In this document: positions 23,321 to 33,400 of the stretch, piece by piece | Position numbering within the stretch: the stretch's first letter is position 1 | How the letters are laid out: every line of letters begins with the position of its first letter | Source: Lathyrus oleraceus | Taxonomy: Eukaryota; Streptophyta; Magnoliopsida; Fabales; Fabaceae | Assembly: GCF_024323335.1 (NCBI RefSeq) | Contig: NC_066581.1 | Coordinates: 347,018,409-347,082,408, forward strand | Direction of reading: 5' to 3' | Length of the DNA: 64,000 nucleotides | Made by a program: the position numbers and the translations under genes | The notes under the pieces: model-generated | The model's database searches: none | Told to the model about the DNA's origin: nothing | What the model saw: the letters and a program-made list of their open reading frames with translations, nothing else

Positions 23321-24469
23321 CATAAGTTGACCTCTTGCTGGTCCATCTTCCCTAAGCGAGTCGATCCTAGCGCTCCTTAGAGTAGTTTTGGTTGCTTTTA
23401 CTGCTTTATTTATTGCATTTGTGATTATTATGCTGTGATTGTGTATATATTTGCATATATGTTCGCATACATCATATTATCACTGTGCTGGATTCTGGAC
23501 ATGTGTGGTTCCTCTGATTTGGGGGTGGGTGTTCTGAGTGGGGCTAAAACCCAGGCCCGAGTATACACCTAGGATTAGCGTGGTCTCATGTTTCCTCACA
23601 TGTGGTATTAACATGATGTTGAGACATGACATACCACAGCCGGACGAGGTTCTTTTGAGAGAGCCCTTCCGGGTGGAGTAGTCCACTTTGGTTGGGTTAC
23701 CTCTTTTGAGCTGTTGACTTCGGTGACCTTTCTTTCCCGGATCTTTGGTTTAGATGATCTTATGAGAGCTGCACGGCACACCCGAAAGGGCAAACCCGTT
23801 GAGTATCTTGTCCGATTGTCGAGATCATTATCTGCCTTAGGATGACCTTATTAGAATTTTCCTATGAGGGAAGGGTTTGATTCTTACAGATACAGGTTCT
23901 GATGGTGACTCTTCGATGGTGACTTTGGTTCGGTTAGTGATCTGAGTTCTATTTATAAGTCGGATTTATGGATTTATTTCTGACACGCCGGAGTTCTGTC
24001 CGTGGTATTTATGAGTGGGTTCTGTTTATTTCGGATCCCCTGAGTTGGATTTGAGGGTTACTTGTTCAGATGGTTTTGTGGTTATCCGTTCAGTGGACTT
24101 ACTGTGATGATGGTGATATATCCTCCGGTTCCGTTTATTTCGGAACTCCCAAGTCGGATTTGTGGTTACTTAATCCCTCAGATGGTTGTGATCAGTTCAG
24201 AGACCGGAATCCAGTATAGTTGGTGTTCAGATGACTTGGAGGATGGCACTATGCATCGCATTCATGCATCTGTATCATTCGCATTTTGCATTCATCCGCA
24301 TCTAACTCATGTGTATCCATATGCAGTGTACATTCTTGATTGAGATTCCGGTTGAGAGACATCCTGATGTCAGAATGTTGCTATCGAATTATTATCCGTC
24401 TCGATGAAGCCAGGATCGAAAGACAAAGTGTTCCTCATATGGATCATAATAACCTGTCTTCTGTTTTGC
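23321..24469 (+). other. Leader of B without ORF1
   Basis: About 1.15 kb with no ORF1 homology, although A and D encode ORF1 here. It contains a partial direct repeat (TTCGGA...GGATTTG...GGTTACTT... at about 24030-24085 and 24137-24190). The end (CTTCTGTTTTGCAG at about 24459-24472) resembles a splice acceptor. Confidence 0.65.
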
Positions 24470-25415
24470 AGGTGCCAGTTTCTAACGTGTTTGATTGTGA
24501 CTCAGGAATCATTGCTCGCACACGCAGAATCATTCTTTTGCATGTAGCTCGTCCGCACAGATACCCTACCAGACGCAACAAACCCAAACTGATGGATCCA
24601 CCCAACGCTGACATTCTCGAGCTGAAAGAGAAGATGAGTGAGTTGATCAACGTCCTGCAAGGGTTCGCCTTGGGGCAGAAAGCAATCACCGAGAAGGTGG
24701 AGAGAATTGAAAGCTGGCTAAAAATGGAGAAGATACAGGGAAATGCTCCGTCGTCTGGAGTAAAGAAGCCCTTTGGTAATGGTCAGCGCGAGAAGGAGGG
24801 TGAATCGAGTGATGTGTATGCCCAAAGAGGACACAGTAGGAATCATTACTACCAACATACTGCTGCAGTAACGATTCCTGCTGGTAATCAATCTATACAA
24901 CAGCAACAGCAGCCACCTCAGCAGAGAACACAAAGGGTCGGGTACCAAGTTAGAGGAAGGATGGAAGACCGCCAGTTTGATAGGCCACCCGTGACGTATT
25001 CATTTCTGTTGAAAAAGTTGAAAGATCTTGGGTTGGTTCAGCTGAGGACGTTGGCTCCAGTAAGACCAGATCAGAGGCCTGCCAATTATGATGAGAATGC
25101 CAAGTGCGAATTCCATTCTGGTGCTCCCGGGCACAATGTTGAGGATTGTAAGGCCTTTAAACATGTTGTTCAGGACTTGGTGGATTCTAAAGCCATCAAT
25201 TTTGCACCATCGCCGAATGTTAATGCTAATCCCATGTCGACGCATGGTCAGATGATGGTGGATGCAATTTCTGAGGATGCAGGCCATATCTGTGCGGTGG
25301 GTGAAAAGATTGACAGTGACTGCGAGCTTGACTCGTGGATAAAGCCGTGCGTACCAGGGATGGAGATCCAGAACTGGAAGGCCGAAAAGATCATCACTGT
25401 CACTCTGCGTGAAGA
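24470..25415 (+). pseudogene. Element B gag remnant, core and protease deleted
   Basis: Encodes the two ends of Ogre Gag only. The N-terminal part has RPHRYPTRRNK (24550 onward), the ATG at 24592 and a helical segment (ADILELKEKMSELINVLQ). Near 24730-24760 it jumps to the C-terminal part (GVKKPFGNGQRE, Gln-rich run, VTYSFLLKKL, CEFHSGAPGHNVEDC). The central block with WYM and YAQRW is absent. After NPMSTHG it passes without any DTG protease to the linker DSWIKPCVPGMEIQNW. The frame is open and would end at a TAA just beyond a predicted splice donor. It cannot make a functional Gag or protease. Confidence 0.85.
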
Positions 25416-25687
25416 GTAATATTTCTATTTTTCAATTCTGTTTGCATGAAAGCCATACGTTTTCCCGAAACGTAATGGTTCATTGTAAGGGCCACCTCAT
25501 GTGTTTCATTTTGCAACATTTGCATCATTAATAAACGGATGTTTTTCACATTAAAAGAGGTGTTCCCTGTTTTTCATTTATTTTTGCAGTAAATAAAATA
25601 AAAATGGCAATGTTTGTTTTCATTTTCCTCCTTTTTAATTTGTCTTGTTCCGGCTCTAAAGCAATGCATGAATCAACATTCATGCAG
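25416..25687 (+). other. Predicted Ogre intron in B (272 nt)
   Basis: The donor GTAATATTTC starts at 25416 and the acceptor ends TTCATGCAG at 25687. Removing it leaves the upstream and downstream frames in register, phase 2. The intron is AT-rich with several stops in all frames. Ogre elements are known to carry an intron at this place. D has an equivalent one of 266 nt. Confidence 0.8.
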
Positions 25688-27593
25688 ATGCGATCATTCT
25701 CCGGATCTCATTGATAACAATCCTGTTACACCCTCATATGACTTCTACAATCCGATCTATCATGCCAAAGAAGAAGGCGAAGAAGATTGTGAACTGCCGG
25801 AAGAATTAGCCAGGTTGTTGAAACAAGAGGAGAAGGTGATTCAACCGCACGAGGAGCAAGTCAAGATTGTTAATCTGGGTACCGAGGAGGTCAGGAAGGA
25901 AGTAAAGGTTGGGGCCGCTTTGGAGGTAAGTGTCAAGAGAAGAATGGTAGCCTTGTTGAAAGAGTATGTTGATATCTTCGCCTGGTCTTATCAGGATATG
26001 CCAGGGTTGGATACCGATATCGTTGTACACAAGTTGCCATTGAGAGAAGATTGTCCTCCAGTGAAGCAGAAGTTGCGCAGAACTCGACCTGAGATGGCCA
26101 TGAAAATTAAAGAGGAAGTGCAAAAGTAGTTGGATGCTGGTTTCCTAGCTGTCACTAATTATCCGCCTTGGGTCGCGAACATTGTGTCAGTGCCGAAGAA
26201 GGATTGAAAAGTGAGGATGTGTGTGGGCTACCGGGATTTTAACAGAGCTAGCCCGAAGGATGATTTCCCATTGCCTCACATCGATGTGTTGGTAGATAAT
26301 ACAGCTCAATTCTCGGTGTTTTCCTTCATGGATGGCTTTTCTGGCTATAATCAAATTAAAATGTCGCCAGATGATATGGAGAAAACAACGTTCATCACAC
26401 CATGGGGCACTTTTTGCTATAAGGTGATGCCATTCGGTCTCAAGAATGCCGGTGCCACGTATCAAAGAGCTATGGTGACTTTGTTTCATGATATGATTCA
26501 TCATGAGATTGAATGCTATGTGGATGACATGATAGCAAAGTCCCAAAAAGAAGAGGGGCATTTGGTAGACTTGGCCAAGTTGTTTGACCGGTTGAGACAA
26601 TTCAAATTGAGGTTTAATCCGAATAAGTGCACTTTTGGAGTGCGGTCCAGTAAGTTGCTGGGGTTTATTGTAAGCGAAAGAGGAATCGAGGTTGATACTG
26701 CTAAAGTAAAAGCGATACAAGAAATGCCTGAACCGAGAACAGAGAAGGAGGTTCGTGGTTTCTTAGGTAGATTGAACTACATTTCACGGTTCATATCTCA
26801 TCTAACAGCCACGTGTGAACCCATATTCAAGTTGTTGAGAAAAGATCAAACGGTCAGGTGGAATAATGATTGCCAAGCGACATTTGAAAAAATAAAAGAA
26901 TATTTGCAGGAGCCTCCGATTCTGATGCCTCCTGTGGAGGGACGACCATTAATCCTGTACTTGACCGTCCTCGAGGGGTCTATGGGGTGCGTACTGGGGC
27001 AGCATGACGAGTCTGGTCGAAAAGAGCACGCAATTTACTACCTTAGAAAAAAGTTTACCGACTGTAAAACAAGATATTCACTGCTCGAGAAAACTTGTTG
27101 TGCTTTGGTATGGGCTGCTCGCCGACTGAGAAAGTATATGCTGGTTCATACCACTTTGTTGATTTCCGTGATGGATCCGATCAAGTATATATTTGAGAAG
27201 CCAGCATTGACCGGACGGGTTGCGAGATGGCAAATGATTTTGACTGAATACGATATCCAGTACACTTCTCAGAAAGCAATCAAGGGGAGTGTATTGTCTG
27301 ATTACCTCGCCCAACAACCCATTGAGGATTATCAACCGATGAAGTTTGAGTTCCCTGATGAGGACATCATGTTTCTCAAACCGAAAGATTGTGAGGAACC
27401 GATCCCGGAGGAGGGGCCTGACCCTGAGTCCGAATGAGTTTTGATGTTTGATGGGGCCGTTAACGTGAATGGTAGTGGAGTTGGTGCTGTTTTGGTTACG
27501 CCAAAAGGATCCCACATTCCTTTTGCTGCCCGGCTAACGTTTGAATGCACCAACAATGTGGCTGAATACAAAGCTTGTATCTTGGGTATCGAA
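25688..27593 (+). pseudogene. Element B RT, RNase H and start of second RNase H
   Basis: The exon after the intron. It has linker blocks YDFYNPIYHA and EEDCELPEELARLL, then RT from DMPGLDTDIV, FSGYNQIKMSPDDMEKTTF, YVDD at 26518-26529, LLGFIVSERGIEVD and FLGRLNYISRF. RNase H follows (GCVLGQHDESGRKEHAIYYL, FTDCKTRYSLLEKT). In-frame stops are at 26127-26129, 26205-26207 and 27435-27437. The second, archaeal-like RNase H typical of Tat elements begins at MFDGAVNVNGSGVGAVL and is cut after about 45 residues at a deletion junction near 27584-27593. Non-functional. Confidence 0.9.
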
Positions 27594-28045
27594 CCTCAGT
27601 GCGTACATCTACTGGGGCAACGCCTTTCTCGCTTGCGTATGGGATGGAAGCTGTGCTACCAATTGAGGTCCAGATTCCGTCATTGAGAGTCCTTATGGAT
27701 GTGAAATTGGAAGAGACTGAATGGATAAGGACTCGATATGAAGAGTTGAGCTTGATTGAGGAAAAGAGGCTGGCGGCCATTTGTCATGGGCAGTTGTACC
27801 AGCAGCGGATGAAGCGTGCTTTTGACCGAAAGGTGCGACCTCGTGTGTATCATGTGGGAGATATGGTGTTGAAAAGGATCCTTCCTCCTCAGAACGATCG
27901 TCGGGGCAAGTGGACACCTAATTATGAAGGTCCATTCGTGGTCAAGAAGGTATTCTCTGGCGGAGCCTTGTTGTTGACAACCATGGATGGCGAGGATTTT
28001 CCATCCCCTGTGAATGCGGATGCAGTTAAAAAATACTTCGTATAA
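27584..28045 (+). pseudogene. Element B integrase C-terminal remnant
   Basis: Starts at the deletion junction with GYRTSVRTSTGATPFSLAYGMEAVLP, the end of the integrase catalytic domain as normally seen in Ogre. It continues through an RVYHVGDMVLKRILPP segment, a GPFVVKKVFSGGALLL module (SH3-like C-terminal domain) and ends at the stop 28043-28045. The HHCC zinc domain and the DDE residues are missing. The frame differs from the RNase H frame upstream, so the deletion is also out of frame. Confidence 0.88.
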
Positions 28046-28050
28046 GAGAC

Positions 28051-28250
28051 CCGCTGGACGAAAAGAATAAAATAGTCCAGGCAAAAATGGGCATCCCGGC
28101 GAACCGAAAAAAATGAAAAAAGGTTCAGGCAAAAATTAGGGATAAAAAGAGAAAAAACTATACACCCGGCAAGTCGAAAACCCCACAATGGCGGCTTGGG
28201 CAAAAAAGGGTATCCCGGTGGACTGAAAACTCGAAAGGGCGGTCCAGGAA
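28051..28250 (+). repeat. Four tandem hairpin units after pol of B
   Basis: Units of about 45-65 nt share CCCGG before and GGCAAAAA after a stem. Stems: CTGGAC/GTCCAG (28054-28059 with 28075-28080), GAACC/GGTTC (28101-28105 with 28122-28126), CAAGTCG/CGGCTTG (28170-28176 with 28192-28198) and TGGACTG/CGGTCCA (28219-28225 with 28240-28246). The stem sequences differ but stay complementary. Confidence 0.75.
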
Positions 28251-30463
28251 AAAGAGAGAATGAAACGAACAACTTCGTCTAGCATGATCGTTTGTACTGT
28301 GGATATGACACATGGATAATCCCCGACAGAGATCGGTCGGAAGCGTCTTTTTCAGAAGGCAGAAAGCGCGGAGAGTCTTGAGGACATATGGGTTGTAACC
28401 GGGTTGAAACTCGATGAGATCATGGGTTCACATTGCCATTAGGATAGATTCTCCTTTTGTGCGCAATTACCTCTTTTCAGGGATTGCTTCCTGTGTATTG
28501 CTCAATTACGAGCCACCTCTTTCGATCAATAAAATGCATATTCAGTCAAGTAATTTTGTTTTTTGTTTTCATTACCGCTTTGATTGCAAAAACATCCGGT
28601 TATTTTTTATAAAGAATCTTTGCATTTTGAGACATAGGGGTCCCTTCCAATGCATGTTTATAGGATTGAAAACTTGAAATCTTATTCAGAAGGTTGAGTG
28701 ACCTGGGTGTTAAAATTGTGGCACGCATGGGGCACGTTTTTATCTAACGATCTCTTTTGCAGGTACTGTTGGTTATTTTCACTCACTTGCAGGTTGTGGT
28801 GTGAAGCATTTCTTTTTGACGAAAAATTCCTTTGAGGTCCGATCAGGGACGAGGAATGGAAGAATGGTGTAGAGACGGCGAGAGAAGTGCAACGATCCTA
28901 GAGGGTTAATCAAGAAGACTCTTCAAAGTTTGAAGAATTGGAAAATTGACATTATGGTCAGATGGTGAATACCGATGTGCGACGAGTCGACAGGTGTTCC
29001 GTGTCAAGTATTCCGTATCTCCCCAGCGGATTCGAGGTCGGTGTTTCCTCGGCAGCCAGGCTTGAAGTTTGCTGTTTCCCCTAGCAGGGTTGAGATTGTT
29101 ATTTCCCCAGCAAGTCTGAAGGTTGTTGTTCCCCCGGCAGGGGTGTACGTTGGAAGTTTTCCCCAGCGAAGTCCCCAAGCGGATCGAGTTCAGTGGAGGT
29201 TATCCCCAGTAAGGGTTGCTTTCCCCAGCAGCAGTGCTAGTCCCAAGCAGGGTCGGAGATTGGAGAGATATCGAGTTCCTCAGCAGAGTGGCTCGTGGTT
29301 GCCCCTGAGGGGGATACTTTTTTTTATGCATTCATCATTTAGAAAAGCATAACATATTGCATAACTCGTTGCGTAGCACTTTCATGGTTATGGAGCGTTA
29401 CGCCATTGAAAAATTCAAACATATGCATTGCAAGCATAAACTAGTCTAGAGCCGTGGTTACCGTTTGAGAATTGGTTTAGCTGGTTGGTGAAGATGTTAC
29501 TCTGAGGAGTTTAGCATCGTGACGTTAGATCAACAACATTCCCCAGTAGCGCGATATTGGAGGAAGAGTTTCTGTCGGGCGGAGATGGAAATGAAGATCA
29601 TATAAAGCATAAACTAGTCTCGAGTCGTGGTTACCGTTTGAGAATTGGTTTTGCTGGTTGGTGAAGATGTTACTCTGAGGAGTTTGGCATCGTGATTATG
29701 AATCAATAGTATTCCCCAGTAGTGCGATATTGGGGGAAGAATTTCCGTCGGGCGGAGATGGAAATGAAAATCGGAGAACGTTACGCGATCAGCGCGAAAA
29801 TTGGGGTTCAAATGGAGAAAAGGAAGTGCTGGGCATTTTCTGGAGAACGGGGTTCAACTGGAGATTGGAGTTGAAGATTGTATCCGGGATGAGGTCCTTA
29901 GGATTGTCTTCTGATCATGTGTCACCTTAGACTTTGGCTGAGGCCAACAGAAGTCGTTATGGGTGTCTTCTGAGGAAGAAATGCACATGTTACCTTCCTT
30001 TCGTGAAGGTGTACCCTCTGATATGTCGCCATCAGACTGGGGGTTGGTGTTATTTCTGGCGTTGCCAACGGAGTTAGCACGGGAGAATGGAGAATGGGGT
30101 TCAAATGGAGAAAAGGAGACACGAGGTGTTTTCTGGAGAATGGGGTTCACAACGACGATCACGAGTTATCGTCAGGAGACTGGGGTTCAAATGGAGAACG
30201 GGGTTCATTGTTCAGCAGCAAGAGTGACATGAAGTTGTCGGGGTTCAAATGCGGTGATCAGAGATCATCCGCACGAAAGAAAAATATTTGTTTGGGGGTT
30301 CAAGAAAAAATAAATCAAAGAAGTGTTGGGGTTCAAGAAAAGAAAAAATAATAATAATTCCAAGCGGAGCGCAAATTGTTCGTCTGTTCTTGGTATTCAA
30401 CCACTCTTCACCCTGATCATCTGAAAGCCGAGGATGTTCATATCGACAGGTTCACAGTGGATT
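28251..30463 (+). other. 3' UTR of B with several degenerate repeats
   Basis: Non-coding. Holds a TTCCCCAGCAGGG-like repeat of about 35-nt period (about 29020-29270), two copies of a segment of about 175 nt (about 29430-29604 and 29605-29775), and repeated GGGGTTCAAATGGAGAA words (29800-30340). Ogre-type elements are known for variable repeat-rich 3' UTRs. Confidence 0.75.
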
Positions 30464-30476
30464 GAATAGGGGCAGC
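30464..30476 (+). promoter_or_regulatory. Polypurine tract of B
   Basis: GAATAGGGGCAGC lies directly before the 3' LTR. C has the very similar AAATAGGGGCATC in the same place. Confidence 0.75.
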
Positions 30477-33400
30477 TGTAACACCTCAAAATTTTCCCTC
30501 CTATTCTTGAGACTAGCTTGACACATTGCATTCAATGCTTAGAGCATTAGGCATTGCATTTTGCATATCATATGAAAATAAGAAAGTCATCCTCCAAAGT
30601 CTTTTCAAAGATGGAAAAGTTACATGATTCAAGCGTGAGGGTCTCTATGGATTGATGATCAACCATCTGAGGGTTTGCAGTTCAATTAGGGTTTCCTGAT
30701 CCTTCAGAGGTCTTGAGCATTATCTTGTTTGCAAGGATATACTACCATCATCATGGTTCTATCACCATCAAGAGTTGCAGAGTTTATCCTCAAGTTCCTT
30801 TGGATTAGGGTTTTGACCTCTGGTCAACCCTAATCAATGACATTCTTCCAACTAGGGTTTCTCAAGGAGATGAGGTATTTTATTGGGATGAGGATCACAT
30901 GAGTGTCATAAGGAGCTTACATGAGCTAGGATTTCATTTTTGAGCAATTTCCCCAAGTGGTAGAGGCTCAAGCTGATCAGGGCATTTCAAGGTCATATGA
31001 GGACCAAACAAGTCAACTGTGCAGTCAACTGAGGGCTATGAGGTGGGGAAATGAGTTGAGACACCTCAATCATGTTCAAAGGAGGTCCATTTGTCATTCT
31101 AAACATCTATCTTGAAGATTTTGAAGTCATGGCAAAAGTTTCAAAAATGGAAAGTGACCTATAATTTCAAATTTCCAAAAATGGCAAGTTTCTGGTCCAT
31201 ATTCAACTTGACTAATCAACATCAAAGAAGCTTAAAATGGATTGTTGGTGAACATGAAAGTTGTAGATCTTTGTCTCCCCTTTCCAAAAAGTCCTGATTC
31301 ATGTCCATATGATGAATGGTTGAGAAGTTATGGCCAAATGATCACAAAGTATACATGGAAATTCAAAGTGACATAACTTTTGATACAAAACTCCAATTTG
31401 GTCCATTCTTTTTGCAAAATGTTCCTCATGATCAAGACTTTTCAAATCAACATTTGCCATGCATGGGAGAAGCTTGTATGCTCACTTGTTCACACATGTG
31501 CAAAATGGAGGGAAATTTCACAATTTAAAATTGGCTTAAGCTACAAGCAAAATACCATTCAAATCTTGTTTATTGGTTGATTTTAAGTGAAATCATACCC
31601 TTGCATGGTACTGTTCACGTGCACATGGCCACATGCTAGCTCACTTTTGCAATTTTGCAATTTACTTCATATTTCCTTAATCATGATTAGCACAAGCCTA
31701 ATTTGGATTAGCAGTATCATTAACACACCATATGAAAGCCAACTCCTAATTGCATTTGCTCATAACAGAATTTGAGATCTAGAATTTTCCATTTCCCTCC
31801 ATTTTTTCTCTCACTTTGATTTTCATTTTTCTTCACATAAACACCATTTTTCTTTGCATAATCATGATCATGGAGCATCACTGAGCAAGAATCAACGTTT
31901 GGTTTGAGGAATTGAGCAAGATTTCGAGCAGAACAAGTGAATCTTCATGGAAATGGAAGCTTGAAATTGAAGCAGATCTAGGTGCTTTCATCCAATTCTT
32001 TGTTCATAAAGCTTCAATAGAGGTTCAGTTGAGAAGATCTAGAGATTCTGAAAGCTTAAACACGCGAATTCAGAGAACTGCAATTCCAAGTAGGTTGAAT
32101 TCGATTCTCTTATTTTGATGTTTTATGTACATGATTATGTAGATCTCTTTGTGCTGAGAATGCTGATAGGTTTAGATCTTGAAATGGATGAATATTGTGC
32201 ATGCTATGTTGAATTCAAGTTTTGATGTTGAAAAAGTTTTTGCTCGATCTGGAAATTATATGATGAATTAGGTTGAGTGAGTATGATATTTGAGATCCTT
32301 GTTGAAATGCGCTTCGATTGGTATATGAGTTCTTGAATTCTGGAAAATGTTCTCGTTGGATTCCGCCGGAGCTAGCCGGGGAAGACGACCGGAGCTACTG
32401 CTCCGGCGTCTGCAACTTCCTAGGGTTTGTCTCGCGTGGCCTCCAGGTAAGCGCTTGCATGGCCTTTCCATTGGCTGTAGCGCATTTGACCATGCCATGT
32501 GTTGTTGACCTGATGAGTGGGCATTGCCAACTCATTAATGAAACGCTGTGTTTCATTTGATGCTTGTGTGGATGCTGAGTGTGTGTTACGTGTGGAATCC
32601 ATTGGTTACCATTGTTTTGACTGTGCCATGTGTGTGCGTTGAATCTGATGTGTGCTGCCATGTAATTAAATGAAACGGCGCGCTTAAGAGGTTCAAATGT
32701 GAGCCGTTTGATGTGATTTTCACGCTAGATCATGTGGTTGAGGATTAATTCTGATTTAATTCAAATTTTGTTTTTCCCTCCATTTCTTTTATTACTTCAA
32801 ATATTTTGTTCATCTTTAAAAAATCATAAAAAATAGTAGAATAGTCCAAAATGACTCCAATTTTGTACATGAACTAACCTTGACTTGTGTTTCAGGTTTG
32901 GACACTTAGCATTAATGGTTGAGTTGCTCACCTTTTGAGATGCAAATTAGATTGTGTTCTAACTTATTTGTGTTTTGTAGGGATTTAAGTTGATGTGTTG
33001 AGCTCATTGCCTCATTTGATTGCTTGACCATTGTACATTGAGTTGTGTACCAGTTGGATGGTTTCACTGTTTGTTTTCTGATTGTTTGTCTGAGATACTA
33101 ACTAGTTAGCCTTTGTACAGGTACCTTAGTTGCTTGCTTTTAGCTCTTGCTTGAGCTTTAGATTATGGTTGATACACCACTTAGGTAGCTACTTTCTTAC
33201 TCCATGTAGTCTGGAAGTCCTGTCACCTTTCTGGCAGGCATTTTGCTGGAAGTCCTCCTTAAGAGGCTCTGTTTGTGTTTATTTACATTTGTGCCAAAGA
33301 CCTCCAAGGTGAGGCATGTGCTACTTGATAAGTCCTCCTAAGTGAAGAGGCAATTGACGGAAAAAAGGGATTAGCAATCAATCCCCCGTTATTCAGTGAG

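Noticed and set aside
24340..28045. B as an autonomous Ogre
   Set aside because: It lacks gag core, protease, integrase HHCC and DDE, and it has stops in RT. Only LTRs, PBS and polypurine tract are complete.
28051..28250. CRISPR-like repeat-spacer array
   Set aside because: The units are degenerate and of unequal spacing, without spacer-repeat regularity, and this is plant DNA. Hairpin repeats fit better.
27680..28272. Minus-strand frames of 116-150 codons near the end of B pol
   Set aside because: They are antisense to the integrase tail and the hairpin repeats, with no recognisable domain.
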